Source: a virus. From it: a DNA stretch of 56,988 nucleotides. A program made the translations under genes and the position numbers. Below the pieces are notes generated by a model that was given only the letters and a program-made list of their open reading frames with translations, was not told the DNA's origin and searched no databases. Shown here in pieces: positions 37,291 to 44,578 of the stretch; position 1 is the stretch's first letter; every line of letters begins with the position of its first letter. Where the stretch lies: the IMG/VR virus record IMGVR_UViG_3300009012_000001, positions 1-56,988 of that record, one strand, 5' to 3'.

Positions 37291-38253
37291 TCAGAAGGAT
37301 GACTTCGGGAGCGTGGTGAGGTCAATCCAGTACGCGGTGGCCGAACTCACTAAGTACCGCGCCCGGCCTTCGAACGCCACCGTCAGCCGCTCGCGCCCTG
37401 GCATGCCCAAGGGGAACGCGGTGTAGACCACCCGTGGCCATTCGAACGTGAGGGCGAACGACGACGCCTTGAAGAACGACAGTTTGAACACCTGCTCAGT
37501 CTGCGACACAAAATTTGCATATTCGGTCTGGTTGTCGAACCCGATGGTGCCCGTGAGGCGCGCGGTCTGCGGGCCGCGGGCGCGCATGAACGCGACTTCC
37601 GCCGTATTGTTCAGCGCAGGGACGCCCTCGACCTGCCCGTCCAGCACGAACGTGAACGCCTCGATGTTCGCCACCGCCGCCCCGGCGATTTGTAGGCTCG
37701 CGCTGTCCCAGGTGAACGGGTCGGTGGGCGAGGCGGGGAACGTCGGCGCGCTTTTGGCGATGACACTGGTGGTCTTCGCCACGACGCCCAGCGTCAGGCG
37801 CAGGTCCTGGTTGGGCTGCACGGCGAATGTACCGCGTCCGAACTGCGCCCCGGCGTACCGCTGGGATGAGGTGACGTCCCGGAAAATTTCCAGCGTGTAG
37901 GACGGGAATGGCGCGCTCGTGCTGGCGTCTCCGGTCGGGGACAGGAACGTAAACTTGTGCAGGACCCCAGACAGGACAGCGGTGACCGACCCAGAGTTCG
38001 TCAGCCCGCGCAGGGCCTGGCGCAGGAATTCTGGGTGCCCCTGCGCGACGAGGTCGCCTTCCACGCGCCGCAAGCCGGCGGTGTCGTCCGGTTCGGCCCG
38101 GGTGCCGACGATGTTCTCCGTGTCGAAGCGGTCGATGGCCAGCGTGACGTTCTCCGACATCGCGTAGGCGAAGTCGCCGCTGGCCACGGCGACCGGCGTG
38201 CCCCAGGTCGTTTCCCTCGCAATCCCAACATGTCCAGCGGCCCCATAGGGCAT
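37291..38253 (-). CDS. Tail tube (major tail) protein
   Basis: 320 residues. GHVGIARETTWGTPVAVASG at the start is the usual opening of siphophage tail tube proteins ('G.....Q..TWGTPV.......'). Long alternating strands follow (YTLEIFRDVTSS, FTFVLDGQVEGVPALNN, LKLSFFKASSFALTFEW-type). It forms stacked hexameric rings between connector and tape measure genes. Confidence 0.8.
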   Translation of the reverse strand: MPYGAAGHVGIARETTWGTPVAVASGDFAYAMSENVTLAIDRFDTENIVGTRAEPDDTAGLRRVEGDLVAQGHPEFLRQALRGLTNSGSVTAVLSGVLHKFTFLSPTGDASTSAPFPSYTLEIFRDVTSSQRYAGAQFGRGTFAVQPNQDLRLTLGVVAKTTSVIAKSAPTFPASPTDPFTWDSASLQIAGAAVANIEAFTFVLDGQVEGVPALNNTAEVAFMRARGPQTARLTGTIGFDNQTEYANFVSQTEQVFKLSFFKASSFALTFEWPRVVYTAFPLGMPGRERLTVAFEGRARYLVSSATAYWIDLTTLPKSSF

Positions 38254-38266
38254 CGCAGTCTACCTC

Positions 38267-38713
38267 CTATGCCGTGGTCGCCCGCACGTCGGCGACGAGG
38301 TCGACCGTGCCGCCGCGCAGGGTGTCTTGGTCCGATTCCAGGAACGTGCCGCCCGCCAGCCACGATTCGGTGACGGTTTGGTTGAGCGACGAGTTCCCCA
38401 GCAACGCAACTTCCACATCGGCGAGCAGTTCGTCGCGCAACTGCGCGGCCTTGGCCATGCCGTCTAGGCTGAACTCCCAGCATTCCAGCGTGTAGGTCAC
38501 CAGGAACCGCGCCACGGTATGCGCCGCGATGGGCTGGATGGCGACGGGCAATTCACGGCGCGCTGGGCGGACGTTGACGAACGGGCATAGTTCCGGGCCG
38601 AGCGCGTTCCCTTCATCGACGACCACGCGGATGGCCCGCGCGGCCAAGGTCGGGTCGGCGAGCAGGATATTGGCGATGGCTTCGGCGACGGCGTGGTAGG
38701 CCACCCTACCCAC
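38267..38713 (-). CDS. Tail completion / terminator-like protein
   Basis: 148 residues from GTG 38713 (8-nt overlap with the previous stop). YHAVAEAIANILLADPTLAA, then RELPVAIQPIAAHTVARFLV and an acidic C-terminus. The position between the virion morphogenesis gene and the tail tube matches a tail terminator or Mu gp37-like protein. Confidence 0.6.
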   Translation of the reverse strand: MGRVAYHAVAEAIANILLADPTLAARAIRVVVDEGNALGPELCPFVNVRPARRELPVAIQPIAAHTVARFLVTYTLECWEFSLDGMAKAAQLRDELLADVEVALLGNSSLNQTVTESWLAGGTFLESDQDTLRGGTVDLVADVRATTA

Positions 38714-39296
38714 GGCGGCGGACCACCTCGTCGACGTACGCCTGCAGCGTGTCTTCGGCCAGTTGCCGCGCGAGTGGTTCAGACGGTAGCATCGGCCGCG
38801 CGGGAATGCCGGGGTGGTGGACTTCCCGCGCGAACGCATAGAACCCGCGCCGCGCCTTACGTGGTTTCCCACGGCCTGCGCCCTGCGGGGCGGCCGTGAT
38901 GAACCGCAAGAACTTCCGGGCCTTCGGCCGGATGACATACGGCCGCGTCCCGAACTGGTGGAAGACGGCCTTCTGGTCGTTGGTCCCGACCGTGACGTCG
39001 TTCACGCCGAGCGCGTAGGCCGAATCGGGCGCCCCCGGGACGAACGATTGTGCCATGCGGCCCGTGTCGCGCAGGGGCTGCGCCGTCCCGGCCCCGCGGC
39101 CTTTGCGACGCGCGGCAACGGTGTTGGGCGACAGCGGCGCCCAGGGGCGTTCCAGGCCGCCTGCGCGGAAGTTCTGGTCTATCCACGCGACGACCCGCTG
39201 TCCGACCAAGTCCATCATCACGCGGCCGTCCACGGCGGCCCCCAGGGCGGTCAGGCGGCGCACGGCGTCGGCAGCATCAACGTGGACCTCTATCAT
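38706..39296 (-). CDS. Virion morphogenesis / tail completion protein (Mu gpG / HK97 gp10-like)
   Basis: 196 residues (ATGA overlap). Opening helix (DAVRRLTALGAAVDGR), then WAPLSPNTVAARRKGRG with PLRDTGRMAQSF, FHQFGTRPYVIRPKARK, and a helical end. The 'W-x-P-L-S/A-x-x-T' and 'L-R-D-T-G-x-M' motifs are typical of this head-tail joining family. Confidence 0.75.
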   Translation of the reverse strand: MIEVHVDAADAVRRLTALGAAVDGRVMMDLVGQRVVAWIDQNFRAGGLERPWAPLSPNTVAARRKGRGAGTAQPLRDTGRMAQSFVPGAPDSAYALGVNDVTVGTNDQKAVFHQFGTRPYVIRPKARKFLRFITAAPQGAGRGKPRKARRGFYAFAREVHHPGIPARPMLPSEPLARQLAEDTLQAYVDEVVRRRG

Positions 39297-39817
39297 CGGT
39301 TGTCCAGCAGCCGACTCTTGGTCGTGATGTCGCGTTTGTCCAGTTCATCCGTGACCTTGTTCGGGTCCTGGACCTGCCACGTGCTTGGGCCTTCGTGGAA
39401 CGTCGGCGTATAGTTCATGGTCGTGCTGAAAATGTCCGCGATGTCCGTGCGGCCGCCGATGACCGCGCCGCTGCTGGTCACTAGCGGGATGAGCCCGCTG
39501 GCGATGGCGGCGATTTCCTCGTCGACCGTCCGGTATTGGTCCAGCAGTTCCGTGAGGCGCGGCCCCGGCAGCGGGATGAGCCGCCGCGACAGCAGCAACA
39601 GCAGGGCCTTCGTGGTCGCGACGGTGGTGAGGTACGGCACGTCTGACGTGAACGGGATGTTGTAGGCCCGGCTGATGCGCGCGTTGATGTCGGCTTCCGC
39701 CATGCCGGCGAAGTTCGCGATGGACGCCGACGTCAGCGTGGACGCGGAACCAATGTCGGGGAGAGTAAGCATCATAAGCGAAACGCTCGAATAACTCACT
39801 GGCAACGTCGGAGGCAT
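39293..39817 (-). CDS. Head-tail connector (DUF1320 / Mu gp36-like)
   Basis: 174 residues. MAEADINARISRAYNIPF (near residue 40), VATTKALLLLLSRR and an acidic middle. The pattern 'AEA-D-INARI-x-x-Y-x-x-P' is the mark of this family, which adds to the head after packaging. It lies immediately after the sugar block, so that block separates it from the other head genes. Confidence 0.75.
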   Translation of the reverse strand: MPPTLPVSYSSVSLMMLTLPDIGSASTLTSASIANFAGMAEADINARISRAYNIPFTSDVPYLTTVATTKALLLLLSRRLIPLPGPRLTELLDQYRTVDEEIAAIASGLIPLVTSSGAVIGGRTDIADIFSTTMNYTPTFHEGPSTWQVQDPNKVTDELDKRDITTKSRLLDNR

Positions 39818-39818
39818 G

Positions 39819-40751
39819 TCAGCCCGTCACTCCCTCTCGCACGAGGCCGACTTGTTCGGCGACCAATTCCGTGAACCCGACCAATGGATGCCATCCCGTC
39901 GCGGTCATAAACTTCCGCGGGGCGGCGACTAACGCGGGCGGGTCGTTCGGCCTGGCCAGCGCTGGGTCCGTCCTGACCTTCGCCACGTCGACGCCGAGCA
40001 GGCCGCACGCCGTCCGCACGACGTCCCAGACACGGCGACCGTCACTAGAACCGATGACCCAGTCGTCTGGCGGCTGCAGCAACGCCACACGCATGGCGCG
40101 GACCATGTCGTCCGCATGGCACCAATCCCGGACGATTTCCTGGTCACCCAGGACCAATTCGTCCACCCGCCCGTCCTTGATGGCCCGCACGCCCGCGCAG
40201 ACCTTGTAGAACACGCCGTACCGCTTGCGTGGCGATTCGTGCTGGTACAGGATGCCGCAGGTCACGGGCAGTCCGTACTGCAGGCGGTACATCCGCGCCA
40301 GATGGTAAGCGGCGAGTTTGCTGCCATCGTAGGGCGTCAGCGGATGCATCGGCGTACCTTCGTGCTGTGGGGCGGGCGCGAGCCCAAACATGCCGCTGCT
40401 CGCCGCGACGAAGACCTTCGGCGGTTTGGGCATCGTCCGCGCCGCCTCCAGCACGGCCAGTGTCCCGCCGACATTGACGTGGTGGTAACGCCACGGCGCG
40501 TCCCAACTGTCCGTGACGAGGTTGAGCGCGGCGAGGTGGTAGACTTCGTCGGGGGCGCGTTCCCCGAGGAGTTGGCGTACCAGCCACGCGTCCGTCACGT
40601 CACCCTTCGTCACGAACCCAGCCGACGGGGCGGCGTCCCGCAGCGACGGCGTCGCCGCGTCCATGCCGGATACCTCGTAGCCCATCCCGGCCAAATGCCG
40701 CGCCAGATACCACCCGTCCTGTCCCGCGATGCCCGTGATGAAGGCTTTCAT
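39819..40751 (-). CDS. GDP-mannose 4,6-dehydratase-like sugar-nucleotide enzyme
   Basis: 310 residues from ATG 40751 (ATGA overlap). AFITGIAGQDGWYLARHLAG holds the Gly-rich NAD(P) loop (TGxxGQDG), VYHLAALN, then SSGMFG and YDGSKLAAY (catalytic Tyr-x-x-x-Lys), PRKRYGVFYKV and WVIGSSDGRRVWDVV. The 'TGxxGQDG' loop and the 'HESPRK' stretch point to the GDP-mannose 4,6-dehydratase group, which makes 4-keto-6-deoxymannose donors. It is at the end of the sugar operon. Confidence 0.8.
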   Translation of the reverse strand: MKAFITGIAGQDGWYLARHLAGMGYEVSGMDAATPSLRDAAPSAGFVTKGDVTDAWLVRQLLGERAPDEVYHLAALNLVTDSWDAPWRYHHVNVGGTLAVLEAARTMPKPPKVFVAASSGMFGLAPAPQHEGTPMHPLTPYDGSKLAAYHLARMYRLQYGLPVTCGILYQHESPRKRYGVFYKVCAGVRAIKDGRVDELVLGDQEIVRDWCHADDMVRAMRVALLQPPDDWVIGSSDGRRVWDVVRTACGLLGVDVAKVRTDPALARPNDPPALVAAPRKFMTATGWHPLVGFTELVAEQVGLVREGVTG

Positions 40752-41506
40752 GCTGGCAGAATCACCGCCCCCAAGAATTCCTCGCCTTTCCCGATATATT
40801 GGCATCGTTCGACGCGGCCGAACCCCTCGACCCGCAGGGCGAGTTTGGCTGGCGAGTACCAATCGGCAAAGTCCCCGACCTCGTCGCAGGCGCGCACAAA
40901 CCGCTGGAATGCCGTGTGCGTGCTGATGTCCATGTCAATCGGCGGTAGGGGGATGCCCAGCGCCGTCCAGCGTCGGTCGGAATACACGAGGATGCGGGCC
41001 TCCTCACACCAGCCCAACGCCTCGCGGAGAATGTCCCGTATCTGCGGCGTGTGGTGAAGCGTCCCGGACGAATAGAAAATTTCCATGTCGGACCATGTCG
41101 GTGTTCCGTCCATCATCACCGACGCCTTGCAATTCGCGTAGCCGTGGAGTTCCAATACGCGGATGGCCAGCGCAACGTTGTCCGGCACGATGTCGGTGAC
41201 CATGACGTCGTTCCCCGCCCGCGCGAACTGCAGGGCCTCCAGCCCGACGCCGCACCCGAAATCCAGGATGCGTTTGCCGTGCGTCGTGTCCAGCCCGAAG
41301 AACTCGCGCCATCCGTTGTGCCAGTTGCGCCAGCCGTTGACGTCGTAGCGGGTCCGTTCCATCTGCGCGATGGTGGCCCGCAGGTGGTCGTCGGACCACT
41401 GGAGCATGTGCGCCGAGGAGATGTAGCCCACGTCGTCCACGGGCGGGCGCGCCCATTCCGCCTTGGCCCGCACGGCGTCATAGCCCACGGTCGTAACGCC
41501 ATTCAT
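40748..41506 (-). CDS. SAM-dependent methyltransferase
   Basis: 252 residues; GTG 41488 is an alternative start. ILDFGCGVGLEALQFARAGN near residue 82 is motif I of class I methyltransferases, then VMVTDIVPDNVALAIRVLEL, and FYSSGTLHHTPQIRDILREA. In this block it probably methylates a sugar. It could also act on a protein. Confidence 0.8.
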   Translation of the reverse strand: MNGVTTVGYDAVRAKAEWARPPVDDVGYISSAHMLQWSDDHLRATIAQMERTRYDVNGWRNWHNGWREFFGLDTTHGKRILDFGCGVGLEALQFARAGNDVMVTDIVPDNVALAIRVLELHGYANCKASVMMDGTPTWSDMEIFYSSGTLHHTPQIRDILREALGWCEEARILVYSDRRWTALGIPLPPIDMDISTHTAFQRFVRACDEVGDFADWYSPAKLALRVEGFGRVERCQYIGKGEEFLGAVILPA

Positions 41507-41651
41507 TCATGGCGGCGCGCCACCACGCCGTGGCCCACCCGTCTTCTACCACGGATTCTTGCGACACCACCAACCCTTCGAACAAAAACGCCTGCATGTC
41601 GGGCATCCACATTGGCGTCCCCAGTTGTTGCGACCACGCGTACAGGTTCAT
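41478..41651 (-). CDS. Small Trp-rich protein in the sugar block
   Basis: 57 residues from ATG 41651 (ATGA overlap). MNLYAWSQQLGTPMWMPDMQ, then SQESVVEDGWATAWWRAAMN. Aromatic-rich, helical, no homologue recognised. The end overlaps the methyltransferase by 29 nt. Confidence 0.5.
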   Translation of the reverse strand: MNLYAWSQQLGTPMWMPDMQAFLFEGLVVSQESVVEDGWATAWWRAAMNEWRYDRGL

Positions 41652-42064
41652 CGGAACACGCCATCAATCGCGTGCGGGCTGTAGGGCGGGTCCCAATGCT
41701 GGGTCGGGAAATGTGCCGCATCGTCGCGTTCGTCCACGGCGAGCATCCACAGCGCGCCGACGTAGCCCAGCCAACTCTCGAAGGCCTGCCGTCGGTCCGC
41801 GACGGGCCGCCGCGGGTCATAGCATTTCGCGCGGTGGACGCGCAGATACCACAGCGCCAGCACGTGCGACAGCACGGCGGCCAGCCGCATGTTCCCGTCA
41901 TACCGCCCGTGTGTGGGAAACGTGCGGATGACTTCCCGCATGACCTGCACGAGCCACTTGTCTTCCCGCGTCCGGTCGTGGCGCGGGTCGGGGGAGGGCC
42001 GCGATGCCCGCTTGATTTCTTGCTGCACGAACGCGACCCACCAGACCGGGGAATGCCCCGTCAT
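41648..42064 (-). CDS. Hypothetical protein in the sugar block
   Basis: 138 residues from ATG 42064. SPVWWVAFVQQEIKRASRPS, DKWLVQVMREVIRTFPTHGR, then VLALWYLRVHRAKCYDPRRP. Helical and aromatic-rich. No family recognised. The start follows the C-methyltransferase by 22 nt. Confidence 0.5.
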   Translation of the reverse strand: MTGHSPVWWVAFVQQEIKRASRPSPDPRHDRTREDKWLVQVMREVIRTFPTHGRYDGNMRLAAVLSHVLALWYLRVHRAKCYDPRRPVADRRQAFESWLGYVGALWMLAVDERDDAAHFPTQHWDPPYSPHAIDGVFR

Positions 42065-42086
42065 CCGGTGAATCCACTGCGCCGCC

Positions 42087-43265
42087 TCATTGGACGTGCG
42101 GCTGCGGGAGCGGGACAATCCACCGCCCCCGGTAGTCTGGTTCGCGCGCCTGGAACGCTTCAATGAAGTGGAACGGCAGGCAGAACAACCACGCCGGCTT
42201 CCGCCGCCGCATCTCCTCCTCGCTGATAATGGGGATTCCGCTTCCGACGGTCCGTTTCCCCCATTTGTCGGGGTTGCGGTCGGCGATGTACGGAACGAGG
42301 TCGGGCCCGATGCCGTACGCCTGCAGGATGGTGTTCCCCCGCGTGCTGGCGCCGTAGCCCGCGATGGTTTCCCCGGCGGCCGCACGGCTGCGCAGCATCT
42401 GCAGCGTCGTCTTCTTGTTCCACGCCACGCGCCGCGCGAACGCGGGCCAGTCGGCTGCGACGGGGTCCGTGCTGATGCCGCCGCGCCCATGCGTGATGAA
42501 GCAGCGGAACGACCCGCCGTTGACGTCGTTGAACTGCACTTTCGCGATGTGCAGGGCGTGTTTTTCCACCAGTGCCGCGAAGGACTGCACGTCGTAATAG
42601 CACAGGTGTTCGTGGCTGACGTTGCCCACGTCGTTGGTGCGGACCATGGCGGGCGCGTAGGCCATCTGCACCACGAAAACGCCGTCGGTGGCGAGGCACG
42701 CCTTGACCGCGCGCAGGAACGCGTTCGGGTCGTCCAGGTCGTAGAACATGGCGACGGCGAAAACGGCCTTCGCTTTACCGTAGGTGCTGACGAACGACCC
42801 GACGCCACGCGCGGGCGGGAAGAAGTCGCAGACGATGGTGTTCCCGCCGTCTTCCGCCGCCGTCCGCAGGTTGGTGGCTGGGTCGAATCCGATGCGCCGT
42901 GCCTGCGGCGGGAGCATCCGCAGCAGCGTCCCGTCGTTGCTGCCGATGTCCACGACCACGTCGCCCGCTCGCAGGTCCACCATCCGGCCCGCGTCGTCCA
43001 CCACGTCGCGCAGGGCGCGGACCATCTGTTCGTTCGTGCCGCTGCGATACCAGTAGCCGCGTTCGTAATGCCACGCCTGGGGCACGGTGTGCGTCAGTTG
43101 CACCAGCCCACACCCGTCGCAGCGCACCAGGGCGAGCGGCGCGCGGTGCCCGTCCTGGTCCGCGTCGACGAACGTGCTGACGTAGTGCTCGCCCAGGCGC
43201 AGGACGTCAATGAGCCGCGGGCTGCCGCAGGCGCGGCACGCCCGGATTTCTCTGACCGAGTCGAT
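42087..43265 (-). CDS. Sugar C-methyltransferase with zinc site; start codon not standard
   Basis: About 392 residues if read from 43265. The frame shows IRACRACGSPRLIDVLRLGE and YVSTFVDADQDG, then VRCDGCGLVQLTHTV with GYWYRSGTN, all typical of the NovU/TylCIII-type C-methyltransferase zinc-binding N-terminus (two CxxC pairs). VVVDIGSNDGTLLRML is the SAM site, and GYGASTRGNTILQAYGI the C-terminal domain. No ATG, GTG or TTG lies between the upstream TAG (43274) and the first CxxC. The best candidate is ATC at 43265, 9 nt after AGGAAGGGG. A truncated GTG start at 43127 would delete the first CxxC pair. Confidence 0.75.
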   Translation of the reverse strand: MDSVREIRACRACGSPRLIDVLRLGEHYVSTFVDADQDGHRAPLALVRCDGCGLVQLTHTVPQAWHYERGYWYRSGTNEQMVRALRDVVDDAGRMVDLRAGDVVVDIGSNDGTLLRMLPPQARRIGFDPATNLRTAAEDGGNTIVCDFFPPARGVGSFVSTYGKAKAVFAVAMFYDLDDPNAFLRAVKACLATDGVFVVQMAYAPAMVRTNDVGNVSHEHLCYYDVQSFAALVEKHALHIAKVQFNDVNGGSFRCFITHGRGGISTDPVAADWPAFARRVAWNKKTTLQMLRSRAAAGETIAGYGASTRGNTILQAYGIGPDLVPYIADRNPDKWGKRTVGSGIPIISEEEMRRRKPAWLFCLPFHFIEAFQAREPDYRGRWIVPLPQPHVQ

Positions 43266-44397
43266 GGACGTCTACCCCTTCCTGGTCCGGCACGATGCGC
43301 CAGGGGTCGTACACCACCGACCCTGGGGCGAACGGCGTGGTCTGCCACCGTCGGTCGTTCGTGCCGATGAGGACGACGGCGGGGCCCAACGGCGTGGCGT
43401 CGTCGAACGTAGCGACGTCCTCGCCGCGGTCTTCGAGGATGGTCTTGACCAGCAGCGCGTGGCTGCCCGTCGTGATGTCCGTGCCCGCCTTGTACGCCAC
43501 CCCGCAGATGGCCTTCGGCAGGTCGTGCGCGCACATCAGGTCGGCCAGCCATTCCGCCTGCCGTTCCCGCGCGAGCATCACGGCCTCGAACAGGTCGTAG
43601 GACAGGCCCGCCTGGCGCGCCAGATGTGACAGGGCGATGTTGTCGCGGGGGTGGCAACCCCCGCCGTCGCCCATGCCGGCGGACAGGTAGGCGGGGCTCG
43701 TGAGCCGTTTGTTGGCCATCCGGAGCGCGCCGAGCACGGCGTCCACGTCGCAGCCCGTCTTGTGGCACAGTTCCAACATCGTGTTGGCGAACGCGAGTTT
43801 GAGGCCGATGAACGTATTGTAAGCGACCTTCGTCAATTCGGCGTCGCGCACCGACATTTTGATGATGGGCGCCTCCACGGTCTGGCGGTAGAACGATTCG
43901 GCCACCCATTCCGCCTTCAGGCTGTCGCAGCCGAGCAACACGAATTCCGGATGGAGGTAGTCGCGTTCCACCGTGCCCATGGCGATGAACGACGGGTTGT
44001 AGACGTACGGCACGCCGCCCAACACCGGCTTCAGGTCGCGGTCCGACGTCCCCGGCAGGACGGTGCTGACGACCGCGACGCAGGTGTCCGACCCGGGCCG
44101 GACGTGCTCGACGAGCCGTGCTACCGCGTGCCGGAGGTGGCCGTAAAAGAAGTCCGCTCGGTCGGCGGGCAGGCGCGTCACGCCCTCATATTCCGGGCCG
44201 TGCGGCGTCTGCACCGCGACGAACACCAACTCCTGCCGGGCCACGTCGGCGAGGGCGCCCGTGGCCAGCCCGGCCGCGCGCGCGGCGTCCATGCGGTCCT
44301 GGGCCAGGTCGTGCCCGACCACGGCGTGGCCCTTGCCCCGCACGGCCAACGCCACGGGCAGGCCGAGTTTCCCGAGCCCGACGAACCCGACGTTCAC
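43207..44397 (-). CDS. UDP-glucose / GDP-mannose dehydrogenase-like enzyme
   Basis: 396 residues from GTG 44397 (AAGGGG upstream). VGFVGLGKLGLPVALAVRGK is the NAD site. The middle helix KVAYNTFIGLKLAFANTMLE has the invariant Asn. GDGGGCHPRDN holds the catalytic Cys (GGGC-x-PRD), and the C-terminus AICGVAYKAGTDITTGSHAL closes the fold. It oxidises a sugar nucleotide to a uronic acid. Its last about 20 codons overlap the C-methyltransferase N-terminal frame. Confidence 0.85.
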   Translation of the reverse strand: MNVGFVGLGKLGLPVALAVRGKGHAVVGHDLAQDRMDAARAAGLATGALADVARQELVFVAVQTPHGPEYEGVTRLPADRADFFYGHLRHAVARLVEHVRPGSDTCVAVVSTVLPGTSDRDLKPVLGGVPYVYNPSFIAMGTVERDYLHPEFVLLGCDSLKAEWVAESFYRQTVEAPIIKMSVRDAELTKVAYNTFIGLKLAFANTMLELCHKTGCDVDAVLGALRMANKRLTSPAYLSAGMGDGGGCHPRDNIALSHLARQAGLSYDLFEAVMLARERQAEWLADLMCAHDLPKAICGVAYKAGTDITTGSHALLVKTILEDRGEDVATFDDATPLGPAVVLIGTNDRRWQTTPFAPGSVVYDPWRIVPDQEGVDVHRLGQRNPGVPRLRQPAAH

Positions 44398-44406
44398 CGA
44401 ATCCCC

Positions 44407-44435
44407 TTGACGGCAGGGTGGTATCTTGGTATAAT
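44407..44435 (+). promoter_or_regulatory. Promoter P7, near-consensus, pointing into a non-coding gap
   Basis: TTGACG (44407-44412), exactly 17-nt spacer, TATAAT (44430-44435) preceded by extended TGG. GGTATAAT-GC-TACC forms the operator-like pair, and another GGTA precedes it. It is on the plus strand, opposite to both neighbouring genes, and no coding frame starts downstream. Confidence 0.85.
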
Positions 44436-44441
44436 GCTACC

Positions 44442-44572
44442 TGGATGGGGCGGCGCGGACGGCGGGACGCGCGAAACCGTCACAGGGAAGCCCGCCATGC
44501 GAACCACAAGCGCGTAGCCAGGCCGGGGCACAACCCGGTCACGAGTGGAAACCAACGCCGCCCCGCCCGGCC
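44442..44572 (+). ncRNA. Candidate structured non-coding RNA
   Basis: Starting about 7 nt after P7, the RNA is closed by a perfect 9-bp helix, GGGGCGGCG (44447-44455) with CGCCGCCCC (44556-44564). Inside are GACGG/CCGTC (44458-44462 / 44477-44481), ACGCGC/GCGCGT (44467-44472 / 44510-44515), CCAC/GTGG (44504-44507 / 44545-44548) and a CCGGG-GCACAA-CCCGG hairpin (44523-44538). The second pair starts in the loop of the first, so a pseudoknot is likely. In a genome where genes usually overlap, a 181-nt intergenic stretch (44398-44578) with its own opposite-strand promoter is strong evidence for an RNA gene. It matches no RNA family I can name. A tRNA-like T-arm is absent. Confidence 0.7.
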
Positions 44573-44578
44573 GTAATT

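Noticed and set aside
44398-44578. A tRNA-like Y RNA of the YrlA kind
   Set aside because: The helix-closed form fits a Ro-binding RNA only in general. There is no T-loop or D-loop consensus, so it is reported only as an unclassified structured RNA.
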